From positions 1-64,000 of the forward strand of contig JAHHIJ010000018.1 of the NCBI GenBank assembly GCA_019358985.1: a stretch of DNA of 64,000 bases. Direction: 5' to 3'. The position numbers were made by a program, and so were the translations under genes. How positions within the stretch are numbered: the stretch's first letter is position 1; each line of letters opens with the position of its first letter. The DNA comes from Tolypothrix brevis GSE-NOS-MK-07-07A (GTDB taxonomy: Bacteria; Cyanobacteriota; Cyanobacteriia; Cyanobacteriales; Nostocaceae). Below, piece by piece: positions 1-8,756 of this stretch. Below the pieces are notes generated by a model. It had not been told where the DNA came from, did not search any database, and saw nothing but the letters and a program-made list of their open reading frames with translations.

Positions 1-345
1 ATTGTAAAGACGTTCCGGCGGAACGTCTCTACGATGTTTGCTATGATATTCTAGCCCGCGTTCGGCTTTGCCGTTGCCGAAGGCTAGGCGGGCTTCGTTT
101 GTATAGCCTGTAAGTATATTCAATGTCTATTAGACATCTCCAGAAATTAATTATGCGTTGCCCGAAACCCTTGTAGAGACGTAGCACTGCTACGTCTTTA
201 CCTCTTTTCCAACAGATGTCTATTGTAAAGACGTTCCGGCGGAACGTCTCTACGATGTTTGCTATGATATTCTAGCCCGCGTTCGGCTTTGCCGTTACCG
301 AAGGCTAGGCGGGCTTCGTTTGTATAGCCTGTAGGTATATTCAAT
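1..345. repeat. Duplicated 124-bp repeat flanking a MITE-like element
   Basis: Bases 1-124 and 222-345 are almost identical copies, differing at a couple of positions. Each begins with a palindrome of the AGACGTTCCG/CGGAACGTCT type and contains a second GC-rich inverted repeat (GCCCGC...GCGGGC). Between them, about 129-221, lies an element with ends AGACATCTCC and GATGTCT and a core AGACGTAGCA/TGCTACGTCT palindrome. I see no coding sequence here, and the repeat stops just at the end of the DUF1822 gene. Confidence 0.8.
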
Positions 346-1379
346 TACAACTCAAAATTTTCTCTAACACTAAGCTCGTCCAAACTAACTTGAATGCTAA
401 AGCGTTTACCTCTTTCGCCTTTAAAAGGCTTAAGTTGAATGTAATTATCTTGACCTCTAGCTTCAACTTCCTGAAGAATATTCCCTGTTTTAGATAATAA
501 ACTAAGTTTGATATTTCGTGGTAAATATTTTTCTTTACCCGTTGGATGCAATTGGATGGAAATAGATATTTTTTCTTCGGCTTCTTCGCTGATATTCACT
601 AGTAACGCGACAGTTTGATGATTTAATTCTATTCCTAAGTCAATTAATTTGCCTCGCTTTGTCGCTACTTCAACACTCCTAGTGCTGAAAGCTAAATTCA
701 TTTCTGGATTAAGAAGTGTATCAATAGCTTGCCAACTTTCGTCAATTACACCTTGTAACCATTGACTTAATTTAGTTGTAGTTTCTTGTAGAGATACTAC
801 AACTAAATTTTCTTCTGCTTTTGTTTTTGTGGCTACAGGTAAAGGAATAGCTGTTGGTTCTAAAAAACGCGAGTAAAATAATAGGTGATTTGGTTCTGGG
901 TCAAATTGCTCTAACGGTAGCCGATAAAAGCCATCTCGTGATTGTATTTTGATAGTATAACTAACTAGTTCATCGTAACGCAAAAAGCCTCTAATTATTA
1001 CTTCTTCTTGCTCTTCTAATACCTCAAGTAAGACATAAAAATGAGCCGCTAATTCTGGTCTTTGAATGATATCTACTGCTAATTTTACCTCTTCGTCAAG
1101 TATATTTTCTGTAGCAATTAGACAAACTTTAAATTCACCAACTTTGAGATAGCTGATATTTGAATCACGCTTGATTGGTTGCTGGCTAATGCGTGTACTT
1201 AGCCATTCTTCAAAGCCAATTAGCGCTAGTGCATTCAGATAGCTTTGCCATTTATCAGCTTCATTATTAGCTATCGCGCTGATTTTTTTCGCTTCTTGAA
1301 AATGTTCTGCTTCTAACCAAATCGATTCGGGTAGTAACAATCTTAGATCGGTGGAATTAAACATATTTTTAGTACTCAT
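345..1379 (-). CDS. DUF1822 family protein
   Basis: This 344-residue protein matches my memory of the cyanobacterial DUF1822 family: an N-terminal segment (LALIGFEEWL, about residues 51-60), a central strand-rich part (AAHFYVLLEVLEEQ, about residues 110-123) and a beta-rich C-terminal region. I see no signal peptide or membrane segment, so it is probably cytoplasmic. The molecular function is unknown. Its ATG overlaps the TGA of the upstream gene by four bases (ATGA), so the two are almost certainly co-transcribed and translationally coupled. In other cyanobacteria DUF1822 genes often sit beside sigma-factor-like or CHAT genes (family knowledge), which fits the sigma-like partner here. The 3' end abuts the duplicated repeat at the window edge. 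Confidence 0.7.
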   Translation of the reverse strand: MSTKNMFNSTDLRLLLPESIWLEAEHFQEAKKISAIANNEADKWQSYLNALALIGFEEWLSTRISQQPIKRDSNISYLKVGEFKVCLIATENILDEEVKLAVDIIQRPELAAHFYVLLEVLEEQEEVIIRGFLRYDELVSYTIKIQSRDGFYRLPLEQFDPEPNHLLFYSRFLEPTAIPLPVATKTKAEENLVVVSLQETTTKLSQWLQGVIDESWQAIDTLLNPEMNLAFSTRSVEVATKRGKLIDLGIELNHQTVALLVNISEEAEEKISISIQLHPTGKEKYLPRNIKLSLLSKTGNILQEVEARGQDNYIQLKPFKGERGKRFSIQVSLDELSVRENFEL

Positions 1380-2809
1380 GCAGATTTTTGATTATTTAAA
1401 CTAAATCGAAGTTCTTGTGCATATAAGCTATCCAGAGAACGGCTTTTTCCCGCTCTAATTTCTTCTGCGGCTTCTTGAAAAATTTCTGCATCAGCAAAAG
1501 CTTCAATTTGCTCAACCACAGTTTTGAGATATTCTATTTTTGGGGGAATTTCAGTTAGACCTTTTGAATGAGCCTCTGCTAAAATCTTTTCTATAACTTG
1601 TTGTATTGTCCGAGTGCGAACATTAGAAAGCAATTCTCCAGGATTTAATATTCGTCTAGTTTGATCCCAACTTGACATACCCAATTTAGTACCAACATCT
1701 TTCAAAGACATCTGCTGACAGTAATAAAGTTGCAATCCCGGAATGAATTGATCGGCAAAAGTTGCGTATTTTCGGCTTTTTTGTAACTCGCTTAAGCGAT
1801 GGCTAATCTGTTGTTCAATTGATTCAACTAACGCGGTTTTGAGTTGTTCATGCAAAAACTCTATCATTTCCCGCCGTTCTACATCTAATTCATCTTGGGA
1901 ATCATTGGGTAAATCCACTCTGGTTATATAATTACCCGTATCCGGATCTTGAATTTCCAGAGGTTCTCGGTAACTCCAAATGTCATATTGTCTGAGTTGG
2001 GTTGCTACATGTTTGAGTTCTTTTGTCAACTCAATCGGGGTGTTAATTACGACACCTCGTTGGTGCAAGCTTTTTAACATTTCTTGCAGTTGGGTATTAT
2101 TAGGGTCAGGACATCTTTTTGCCCCGGCTTGGCGATGATTTTGTCTGTCTCGACGATAAACTGAATGAAAGACTTCAACTAAATGGCGATCGCGTACAGA
2201 TAACCTTTGAATTTGTTTCGGTCTAACTCGATTCATCAAAGCCCAATCACTGAAATGCTGGAAACCAAACTCTGATAAAAAATCTTTAAGTTCGGTATTT
2301 TGTTTAGTTTGCAAATATGCCCAATTATCTAAGCTCATGCTAGAAGCATCAGCGTTATATGTTCGCAAAACCTCAACCGTAAAAAATTTAAAAGTTGATG
2401 TTTTCGTTTCACCGTTTGCATCCACCAGAAGTTGAGTTTTGCGATCGCTATCCAAGATAATCGGCGTTTTTCCATCATCATTTAGTACAAATGGGAGTAA
2501 ATCCCTATACGTAAACGATTTATCACCAATAAACAGACTATCTATCTTTTTACAAGCTTTGAGAATCGGTTCGCTAATATAGCAGCGCAAACAAAACCCA
2601 GCTTCAGCAAGAGTTGCAACATCAACTTTAGGCGAGTTGAAGCTGTAAAAATACGATAGCAGAAAAGCTTGCATCTCCCTAGTTTGGGAACCAGGAATTT
2701 TTTGCTGACAAAATTTTTCGGCAATGGGAACTAAACTATATTCGTATCCAGCCCTTTGACTCTTAAGACTAATTCGGCAAATGTGCCAGTATCTTGATGT
2801 TGCACTCAT
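1376..2809 (-). CDS. Sigma-70-like helix-turn-helix protein, uncharacterised
   Basis: A 477-residue protein without a clear enzyme motif. The N-terminal third has several cysteines (for example LRCYISEPILKACK). The C-terminal part, about residues 365-420, reads like sigma-factor region 4: a helix (LQLYYCQQMSLKDVGTKLGM) followed by an Arg-rich second helix (SSWDQTRRILNPGELLSNVR). This suggests a DNA-binding transcription factor related to sigma-70 proteins, but regions 2 and 3 are not obvious, so a role as a true sigma factor is an inference. GAGGAG and AGGA stretches precede the ATG. It is the first gene of a two-gene operon with the DUF1822 gene, which it overlaps by 4 bp. Confidence 0.5.
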   Translation of the reverse strand: MSATSRYWHICRISLKSQRAGYEYSLVPIAEKFCQQKIPGSQTREMQAFLLSYFYSFNSPKVDVATLAEAGFCLRCYISEPILKACKKIDSLFIGDKSFTYRDLLPFVLNDDGKTPIILDSDRKTQLLVDANGETKTSTFKFFTVEVLRTYNADASSMSLDNWAYLQTKQNTELKDFLSEFGFQHFSDWALMNRVRPKQIQRLSVRDRHLVEVFHSVYRRDRQNHRQAGAKRCPDPNNTQLQEMLKSLHQRGVVINTPIELTKELKHVATQLRQYDIWSYREPLEIQDPDTGNYITRVDLPNDSQDELDVERREMIEFLHEQLKTALVESIEQQISHRLSELQKSRKYATFADQFIPGLQLYYCQQMSLKDVGTKLGMSSWDQTRRILNPGELLSNVRTRTIQQVIEKILAEAHSKGLTEIPPKIEYLKTVVEQIEAFADAEIFQEAAEEIRAGKSRSLDSLYAQELRFSLNNQKSA

Positions 2810-3182
2810 AGATCCTGGTTCTCCTCATGATCGATGACTTTTATGTATCTTTCTATGCAATAAATAGATGCCTACATATTTAGCTTATGCAGCACCTATT
2901 GGACACAAAAGGTAGAAATTAATTATACCTTGCCCCAAACCCTTGTAGAGACGTAGCAATGCTACGTCTCATTGCCGAGAACGTAGCAACCGGACAAAAG
3001 ACACCAGAGCTAGCAGTGTCTGCATAGGATAGTCGATATTTTTCTTGATCGTGCATAAATTGATTCCACTTATGCCTATTAACGATGTAGATGAAGAATT
3101 TATGTTGTAGCCATTCCTTGCAAGGTACGTGGTGCGATCTTCTAAATTCATCTAACTCACATTAATAATAAAGAGGGCTTTC
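2810..3182. other. Intergenic region with a palindromic repeat
   Basis: The region separates divergent genes and must hold both promoters. A copy of the GAGACGTAGCA/TGCTACGTCTC palindrome lies at about 2948-2970, preceded by a carrier-like sequence (CCAAACCCTTGTA) seen at the other repeat sites. An AAAGAGGG ribosome-binding site lies just before the ATG at 3183. A 60-codon frame on the minus strand (2969-3151) has no protein character and was not called. Confidence 0.4.
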
Positions 3183-3433
3183 ATGGCTGAAAACAACCTA
3201 GAAGAAATCAAAATCTGTATTCAGATATTACCAGACATGTCTGAAGAAGCGCAAACAAAAGCGATTGAAGAAAATCCGCAAAACGCAAAAACCGGCTTGA
3301 ATTTTATCAAAAAATTTGGCGATACCGTTGAGTCGTCGCGAATGGCAGTGATCGCTGATAGAAAGTGGAAACCAGGTCGGACATTGCGCGTGCGCTTTTT
3401 GGATGGCGCACGCGTAGTTCAGCAGAAAATTGC
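3183..3433 (+). pseudogene. 5' remnant of a matrixin/astacin-type zinc metalloprotease
   Basis: The frame starts with a good ribosome-binding site (AAAGAGGG) and ATG. Residues 60-80 read KWKPGRTLRVRFLDG, which I recognise as the start of the catalytic domain in cyanobacterial matrixin-like peptidases. The family should continue through an HExxHxxGxxH zinc site, but here the likeness stops after about residue 80 (QQKIA). The frame then runs on as non-protein-like sequence to a stop near 3668 while a different protein takes over in another frame. No zinc site is present. The simplest reading is a deletion that removed the catalytic part and fused the 5' end out of frame to the next gene. Confidence 0.55.
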
Positions 3434-4285
3434 GGCAGTTTCTCGGTGTCTTTTCAACGCACTCTGCGAATACCTAATGATGGCATCTACCCTCTTCCTC
3501 CTGGGTTGGGTGCTTTCCCCATTCAGCGTGTCGCAGATTACCTGGATTGTGTCCCCCCTAAGTGGCGAAATCAAGGCGGTTATTTCATTCCCATGTATCA
3601 ACAAGAAGCATTGTGGCTGGGATTCGCCGGCACGAGTTTCAAGCCAAACGCAGTCAAAATTGCTATAGGTAAAATCAACGCAATTTCCGGCGAAGCTTTG
3701 GATGAAACACTCCATACCGACCCCCAAAACTATATCGTCTGTCCAGATCAACCCTGGTTAGATGGGATAAATGCAGGTGATAACTTTATTCGTCAGTTTG
3801 TCGCCATGCCCTTGGGACAAGGTTACACTGTTGAGGCGCAAGTTACTGATACAGAGGAATTTGGTGGAATTCAAATTTTAGTTTACGAACCCAAACCAGG
3901 AAGATTTCCCGACCAACTTCCAGAAACACGCAGCTTCAGTAATTTCGAGATGGAAGTACCACGAGGCGCCTCGATGGAAATGGGTTTGGGGGCAGGAGGT
4001 AAAATTCAGCAAAAAATCTACCCCGATTCTTACGGTCTTGATGTGTGGGATACTGAAAATTACGGCTCTGTTTTCGTGCATATTGTTAATAGCGAGCAGT
4101 ATCGGGAATTGACAAACCTCGAACCTCCGCCAACACCAATTACCGCTCAAGTCTACGCTCAGTATAAGTTGCCCTGGTTTGCTCTTTACGACGAAGCACA
4201 GGGAGATTTGCCAGCAGTTGACAAGCTAAGTAAAATCAAACCCAATCCAGACCAAGATAATCGGTCAGTTGAACAAGAACAGTAG
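3365..4285 (+). CDS. Conserved hypothetical protein with lost or altered 5' end
   Basis: The protein-like part begins at about base 3436 (FSVSFQRTLRIPNDG, then YPLPPGLGAFPI and PMYQQEALWLGF) and runs to the end. I recognise this as a conserved bacterial hypothetical family whose members start close to the xVxFQRTLRIPDDG motif; its function is unknown. I see no signal peptide or membrane span. The residues encoded between the outermost GTG (3365) and about 3433 belong to the metalloprotease remnant read in another frame, so the native start codon appears to be deleted. Expression would need the GTG at 3365 or the GTG at 3446, or a frameshift from the upstream remnant. It may be a pseudogene in practice. 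Confidence 0.5.
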   Translation: METRSDIARALFGWRTRSSAENCGSFSVSFQRTLRIPNDGIYPLPPGLGAFPIQRVADYLDCVPPKWRNQGGYFIPMYQQEALWLGFAGTSFKPNAVKIAIGKINAISGEALDETLHTDPQNYIVCPDQPWLDGINAGDNFIRQFVAMPLGQGYTVEAQVTDTEEFGGIQILVYEPKPGRFPDQLPETRSFSNFEMEVPRGASMEMGLGAGGKIQQKIYPDSYGLDVWDTENYGSVFVHIVNSEQYRELTNLEPPPTPITAQVYAQYKLPWFALYDEAQGDLPAVDKLSKIKPNPDQDNRSVEQEQ

Positions 4286-4344
4286 TAAGCGCTCTCTGCG
4301 GTTTACAGCAATTTTCGGGTAAATAGACCACAGGTAGAGACGTT

Positions 4345-4449
4345 ACATCAAATCCGGTAAATTACTGACAATGTAAAGACGTTCCGCCGGAACGTCTCTA
4401 CGACGGTAGGTAGGTTTTTATTACTGTTAATTAAACGGACATGATATTA
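4345..4449. repeat. MITE-like element with GTTCCGCCGGAAC core
   Basis: A palindrome AGACGTTCCG/CGGAACGTCT (about 4377-4398) is followed by TTAATTAAACGGACATGATATTA, cut here into TTAATTAAACGG plus ACATGATATTA. The latter is the inverse of ATATCATGTCCG, which begins related elements at about 32316 and 41330. It lies between two convergent genes (ends at 4285 and 4462). Confidence 0.55.
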
Positions 4450-4461
4450 CATGTAACGTCA

Positions 4462-5955
4462 CTAAATCCCTAAATCTACAGCAATGCGATGAGCGCAGGC
4501 AAACCCCGAAAACGCCACCGCATTTAAACCCTGACCGGGAAAACTGCTATCCCCCACGCAATAAAGTCCGGGAATATCTGTACGATTAAACGGCATCCCC
4601 AATAAACCCCGCAACTTGCGTCGGGGAATTGGTCCATAAGTGCCATCAACACGACCTAAAAATCGACGATGCGATCGCGGTGTTCCCACTTCTAAATAAT
4701 CCAATCCCGCATCCAAACCAGGAAAAATCTTCTCTAAGCGGTCAATAATTCGCCACGCAGCCTCTTCTTTCTTCGTCTCATACTCACCCGCTGATAAATT
4801 CTGCCAATCTGCAATCCAATGCGGCGTAAAAGCGTGAATTATACCATACCCTGTCGGTGCTAAATCTGGATCAAGTAGAGTGGGAATCGAAACAAAAATT
4901 GTCCCCTCGGCAGAAGCCATTTTTCCCCAATCTTCCAGCAAAATGTGATGGCATTCTGTCCCCTTTGGCAACACCGAATTTTTTACCCCCATGTGCAAAC
5001 TAAGAAAACTGGGCGATTTTTTATAACGTTGTTGCCATTTCTTTTCATTTATTGGGATTTCTTCTGCTGGTAGTAAATTTTCAAACGTATCCCAGCGTGT
5101 AGCATTAGAAACTATGCGTTTTCCCAAGTATATTTTACCGTTAGCTAGTTGCACACCCACCGCTCGTTGATTTTCTGTGATAATTTTTGTCACTCTCGCT
5201 TGATAGTGAATTTCACCCCCAGCCTTTTTAAGACCCTCAACCAGTTTTTGGGCAATTTGCCCCACCCCACCTTTAGGGTAGTTAACTCCTCCATAATGCC
5301 TGTCAGAGAACACCATTCCCGCATTAATCATCGGTGTCATGTCCGCGGTCACCACCGACCAGCAATAGCACTCAATATCGATAAATTGTAATACTTTTGG
5401 GTCTTTAATATAGCGTCGTGCCACGTCTCCGGCATTTTGAGGCAGATATTTAGCTAAACCCAGACACGAAGAAGGATGCTGGAAAAATGACCGCAACAAA
5501 TACCGAGGTTCTTCCAGAGACAGCAAATCCATGCGATTGAGGCAATTAAAGACTTTCCAGCATTCGTCATAAAAACGACGAATTCCTTCTTTTTCGTGAG
5601 GAAATTTGGCAGTCAGGTTTTGTAAAAATTTATCATAAACTTGATCAACTTTAAGAGAGAAGTTGTCGGGCAGATGATAATGGATCTGCACCGAGTCGGG
5701 AATTGTCTCTAAGCTGACATTTACGCTGTCAAGAGCGCGTTTTAATAAGTTGGTGGTGCCGCCATCGCCAAACCCGAAAATCATCGACGCTCCAACATCA
5801 AATTTATAGCCTTGTCTTTCAAAGTAACCAGCACTACCACCAGGAATTAGATAACGTTCCAGCACCAGCACTTTAGCACCCTTGGCGGCTAGTTGGGTTG
5901 CTGTCACCAAACCACCAATTCCAGAGCCAATGACGATTACATCGAATGAAAGCAT
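4462..5955 (-). CDS. crtH: Carotenoid (prolycopene) cis-trans isomerase CrtH
   Basis: A 497-residue FAD/NAD-binding protein of the phytoene desaturase/CRTISO family. The Rossmann motif [19 protein letters not shown] lies near residues 6-24, followed by [14 protein letters not shown] and [15 protein letters not shown], typical of carotene isomerases. The C-terminal FAD-contact segment is [20 protein letters not shown]. CrtH converts poly-cis lycopene to the all-trans form ahead of cyclisation, acting at the thylakoid or cytoplasmic membrane. Length and both end motifs match the cyanobacterial family, so the gene looks intact. It is transcribed alone, and its upstream side is a G-rich low-complexity stretch. 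A related phytoene dehydrogenase-like enzyme is the main alternative, but the isomerase signature is good. Confidence 0.85.
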   Translation of the reverse strand: MLSFDVIVIGSGIGGLVTATQLAAKGAKVLVLERYLIPGGSAGYFERQGYKFDVGASMIFGFGDGGTTNLLKRALDSVNVSLETIPDSVQIHYHLPDNFSLKVDQVYDKFLQNLTAKFPHEKEGIRRFYDECWKVFNCLNRMDLLSLEEPRYLLRSFFQHPSSCLGLAKYLPQNAGDVARRYIKDPKVLQFIDIECYCWSVVTADMTPMINAGMVFSDRHYGGVNYPKGGVGQIAQKLVEGLKKAGGEIHYQARVTKIITENQRAVGVQLANGKIYLGKRIVSNATRWDTFENLLPAEEIPINEKKWQQRYKKSPSFLSLHMGVKNSVLPKGTECHHILLEDWGKMASAEGTIFVSIPTLLDPDLAPTGYGIIHAFTPHWIADWQNLSAGEYETKKEEAAWRIIDRLEKIFPGLDAGLDYLEVGTPRSHRRFLGRVDGTYGPIPRRKLRGLLGMPFNRTDIPGLYCVGDSSFPGQGLNAVAFSGFACAHRIAVDLGI

Positions 5956-6276
5956 GGAGACAGGGGACTAGGGGACAGGGGGACAGGGGGACAGGGGGAC
6001 AATTATATCCGATGCCCATTACCCATTATTACCTTTCCCCCTCCTAAAAAAAAGAGGGACGAGCCGTTATATTGCTGGCTAATCCCGTCTGTCGATCCTT
6101 AAAGAGAGGAGAACACTTAAGACCAATATAAACTTGATTGAGAATAAATGTCAATAGTTATTGAAATAAAGTTGCAATAATTTTGCGGATGTAATTTTAG
6201 CTTTCAGTGGTACGCCCGGAAAGAGTATTATGAGGTTTCAGTTGTTATATAATATATAGTCGTCAAAAATTGAGTT
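5956..6276. other. Divergent promoter region with G-rich low-complexity tract
   Basis: Between crtH (minus) and upp (plus). Bases about 5957-6001 are short imperfect repeats of GGGGGACA. Similar G-rich text recurs near 16730 and, in frame, inside tamB and ppsA. The upp ATG at 6277 follows a TATATAATATATAG AT-rich stretch. No ORF or RNA gene was recognised. Confidence 0.4.
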
Positions 6277-6927
6277 ATGACGCTCCAATTGCGTATTTAT
6301 GTTCCGCCCCATCCTTTAATTAAGCACTGGCTAGCAGTGGCTCGTGATGCTGCGACACCTTCAGTTTTATTTCGCAGTGCGATGACTGAGTTAGGACGCT
6401 GGTTGACTTATGAAGCTGCTCGCGAGTGGTTGCCAACTCTAGAAACAACTGTTGAGAGTCCTTTAGCTTCGTGTCCTGCGACTTTGATTGACCCAGAGAT
6501 GCCGATCGCAGTCGTGCCAATTCTCCGGGCAGGTTTAGGATTGCTAGAGGGAGCGCAGACGTTGCTACCTTTGGCTTCTATTTATCATCTGGGTTTAGTG
6601 CGAGATGAAGAAACTCTCCAACCTTCGTGTTATCTAAATAAATTGCCAGAAAAATTTGACCCCCAAACACGAGTGTTAATTACCGATCCGATGTTAGCAA
6701 CGGGAGGATCGATTATGGCAGCGATGGCAGAATTAACACATCGGGGTGTCGATCCGGCTTTAACACGGATTGTTTGTGTGGTGGCTGCTCCGCCAGCTTT
6801 GCAACAATTAAGTGCTGCTTATCCGGGTTTAATAATTTACACCGCCACAATTGACGAAACCGTCAACGACCAGGGGTATATTGTACCGGGTTTGGGAGAT
6901 GCAGGCGATCGCATCTTTGGGACTTAA
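6277..6927 (+). CDS. upp: Uracil phosphoribosyltransferase
   Basis: A 216-residue phosphoribosyltransferase that makes UMP from uracil and PRPP for pyrimidine salvage. The PRPP-binding loop is VLITDPMLATGGSIMAA (about residues 131-147), with Asp-Pro in place of the Asp-Asp of many type I enzymes, as is usual for Upp. The C-terminal uracil-binding segment is QGYIVPGLGDAGDRIFGT. PILRAGLGLLEG in the middle is also typical. The length matches the family (about 208-216). It is a soluble cytoplasmic enzyme and the gene appears intact. It is the first of three same-strand genes with loose spacing, so a shared transcript with the next gene is possible but not shown. Confidence 0.88.
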   Translation: MTLQLRIYVPPHPLIKHWLAVARDAATPSVLFRSAMTELGRWLTYEAAREWLPTLETTVESPLASCPATLIDPEMPIAVVPILRAGLGLLEGAQTLLPLASIYHLGLVRDEETLQPSCYLNKLPEKFDPQTRVLITDPMLATGGSIMAAMAELTHRGVDPALTRIVCVVAAPPALQQLSAAYPGLIIYTATIDETVNDQGYIVPGLGDAGDRIFGT

Positions 6928-6987
6928 GCTAGTATGCAACTATAACTAGTTGGGAGATGCAAAGCGTTTCATCAAGGCGGTAAAGAT

Positions 6988-7347
6988 ATGAGTCAGCGTG
7001 ATGGTTTTGCGAGTGGTTTTTTTGCTGGAGCAATTGTCGGCAGTGTAGTCGGTGGCATCGTGGGTGCCCTGATTACTCAACGACGCGATCTCCAATTAAT
7101 AGAAGAGGACACGGAACTGACAAATGGAACAGCAGAGGCTAAAAAAACAAATATTTTGAAACGGCGTACTATGAAAGCCGCAGAAAATGAAAGTATGGAA
7201 ATAGAAACGGCAAGGCGATCGCTTGAAGATAAAATTGCCCAGCTCAATGCCACAATTGATGAAGTCCGCAACCAGCTCTTAAATGTCAATACTAACTCTA
7301 CTGAGTCAATTAGCAATCAAGCCTCCCACAGCGATGAGCTTCGTTAA
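6988..7347 (+). CDS. Small membrane-anchored coiled-coil protein (unknown function)
   Basis: A 119-residue protein whose N-terminal part is a Gly-rich hydrophobic segment (GFFAGAIVGSVVGGIVGALI, residues 10-29), a likely single membrane span of the kind seen in YtxH-like stress proteins. The C-terminal half is charged and helical (ARRSLEDKIAQLNATIDEVR) and could form a coiled coil. I do not recognise a specific family beyond a conserved cyanobacterial hypothetical. A GGCGG stretch precedes the ATG. It lies 60 bases after upp and may be read through from it. Confidence 0.6.
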   Translation: MSQRDGFASGFFAGAIVGSVVGGIVGALITQRRDLQLIEEDTELTNGTAEAKKTNILKRRTMKAAENESMEIETARRSLEDKIAQLNATIDEVRNQLLNVNTNSTESISNQASHSDELR

Positions 7348-7509
7348 CGTCTAATCAAGACAGGGTAAGTGCGCCGCTCTTAAAAAAAGCTAATGTGGAG
7401 ATACCACTTGTGGTATATGTTAAAACAATCCGCACACACCATGACCCTGGTTCAATTAAAATCAAGATTAAGACCGATGCGTGACATATAGCAGAAAACG
7501 GACACACCC

Positions 7510-7788
7510 ATGAATTTACTGGTTACTACTCTGGCTACTTTCGTACAGATTTATGGCGCCCTGCTACTTATCAGGGTTCTGTTGACTTGGTTTCCCAACG
7601 TCAACTGGTACAATCAACCATTTTCTGCCTTGAGCCAGATCACCGACCCCTATCTGAATGTTTTTCGCTCAATCATTCCTCCATTAGGCGGCATGGATTT
7701 TTCACCAATGTTAGCGATTATACTACTTCAGGTTGTGGGTGGTGGTCTTGTTAGTTTGGCACAAAGTTTGCAGTTTGCCTCATTGTAA
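7510..7788 (+). CDS. YggT family membrane protein
   Basis: A 92-residue protein with two hydrophobic spans (about residues 5-27 and 66-88) and the YggT signature between them: RVLLTWFPNVNW, then ALSQITDPYLNVFRSIIPP and GGMDFSPMLAIILLQ. In cyanobacteria and chloroplasts this family (Ycf19/CCB3-like) is tied to membrane and photosynthetic complex biogenesis or cell division. That role is family knowledge and is not shown here. A short palindrome (ATACCACTTGTGGTAT, about 7401-7416) lies in its 160-base leader. The gene ends at a strong bidirectional terminator. Confidence 0.8.
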   Translation: MNLLVTTLATFVQIYGALLLIRVLLTWFPNVNWYNQPFSALSQITDPYLNVFRSIIPPLGGMDFSPMLAIILLQVVGGGLVSLAQSLQFASL

Positions 7789-7802
7789 AGTCAAAGATTT
7801 TC

Positions 7803-7826
7803 AGTCTGGGCTAACCAGCCCAGACT
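7803..7826. terminator. Bidirectional intrinsic terminator
   Basis: A perfect 10-bp stem AGTCTGGGCT/AGCCCAGACT with loop AACC, followed by AAAA on the plus strand and preceded by TTTT-rich sequence. It sits between the convergent yggT gene and the hypothetical gene that ends at 7835. Confidence 0.75.
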
Positions 7827-7834
7827 AAAACTGA

Positions 7835-8266
7835 CTAACGTCGGACTTGACCGCTAAATCCGGCAGCTTTAAACTGCTTGAGCTGCAATGGTGTAGGCTG
7901 ATTCGCAGGTACAGAAATTCTCAGGTCAAAATCACTTGTACCTGATGGTATTTCCGCAATTGAACCAAGACGGGTACGATTTTGCATTACCGAATCGCCG
8001 TTAGCATCATAGATGCGCCCAAAAATATCTGCATCGTAAACTGTTTTGTTAGTATCATTCTGAGCTTTCCCAGTCACAATAAAGCAGCTAGCTGCTCTAG
8101 AACCGCTACTGGTAACAGTTCCTTTTGCCAGTTCTGGTGGACACTCATGATAGGAAATATCAAATAGTTTAATCTGTGTCAGCGCAACAGCGGGCGGAGT
8201 AAACACCCACGAAAGAACCCCCATGACACAACAAATGAAAACAAGCCTGAATGAGCGCAACCGCAT
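7835..8266 (-). CDS. Secreted hypothetical protein
   Basis: About 143 residues from the ATG at 8266, which has AGGG at good distance. The longer frame to 8293 would need a TTG start. The N-terminus is a classic signal peptide (RLVFICCVMGVLSW followed by TPPAVALT), so the mature protein is probably periplasmic or outer-membrane associated. The mature part begins QIKLFDISYHECPPELAKG and has two or three cysteines (ECP, SCF) that could form a disulfide. It resembles small beta-rich cyanobacterial exported proteins of unknown function. No catalytic motif is visible. It is transcribed alone and ends at the terminator shared with yggT. Confidence 0.6.
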   Translation of the reverse strand: MRLRSFRLVFICCVMGVLSWVFTPPAVALTQIKLFDISYHECPPELAKGTVTSSGSRAASCFIVTGKAQNDTNKTVYDADIFGRIYDANGDSVMQNRTRLGSIAEIPSGTSDFDLRISVPANQPTPLQLKQFKAAGFSGQVRR

Positions 8267-8382
8267 AAAAGACACCCTAAATAAATTAAACAATAGGTAA
8301 CTTTCAAACTCAGCTTACAACAATTGAAGCAGAAAGCCCACGAGTAGCACGGTTCCTAAGTCACCCTGCTACGTCCGCAACA

Positions 8383-8637
8383 GAAGAAAGTTATACTTCC
8401 AAAGCTTCATTTTTAGATGGTGACTTCATACCTAAATTCGGTGAAAAACCTGAAGGGTATAAGCTATCTGGCAAGCGAATTAAGCGCGGTGTATATAAGA
8501 CGGCTCAAGGTTTTCAAGTTAACGCTGATTTAAACGGCGCTGCCAACATACTTTCAAAAGTAAGTACAAGACTGGGGTTAAATCTTAGTCGAGTAGATAG
8601 GGGTTGCTTGACGCAACCCGTGCGGTTCTACGCATGA
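8383..8637 (+). pseudogene. tnpB: 3' fragment of an IS200/IS605-family tnpB
   Basis: About 84 codons in one frame end at TGA 8635-8637 and match the C-terminal end of TnpB/IS1341 proteins: EESYTSKASFLDGDFIP, SGKRIKRGVYKTA, and the last RuvC-like piece NADLNGAANILSKV with its Asp, then LGLNLS. The upstream sequence in the same frame meets a stop at about 8287 and does not look like TnpB, so the first three quarters are gone. The right-end hairpin is still present just downstream. It is a dead copy. Confidence 0.8.
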
Positions 8638-8639
8638 AT

Positions 8640-8660
8640 CCCACGGCTTAAATCCGTGGG
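8640..8660. mobile_element. IS605-type right-end hairpin
   Basis: CCCACGG/CCGTGGG stem with loop CTTAAAT immediately after the tnpB fragment. It is the subterminal palindrome that IS200/IS605 elements keep at the right end. A second perfect hairpin (GGGTTGC/GCAACCC) lies inside the fragment at 8601-8619. In intact elements this zone also encodes the 3' part of the TnpB guide RNA (family knowledge). Confidence 0.6.
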
Positions 8661-8756
8661 TGCGTCAACTTGAATTTAACTCCAAAGGGAGTTGGAGAGT
8701 TGTATTCAAGATTTGTAATAATTAAGAAACATATTCTTTCAATTGCCGATTAGCTT

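Noticed and set aside
3419-4150. Minus-strand ORFs of 90-110 codons
   Set aside because: They lie antisense to the protein-like frame 3436-4285, which has recognisable family motifs.
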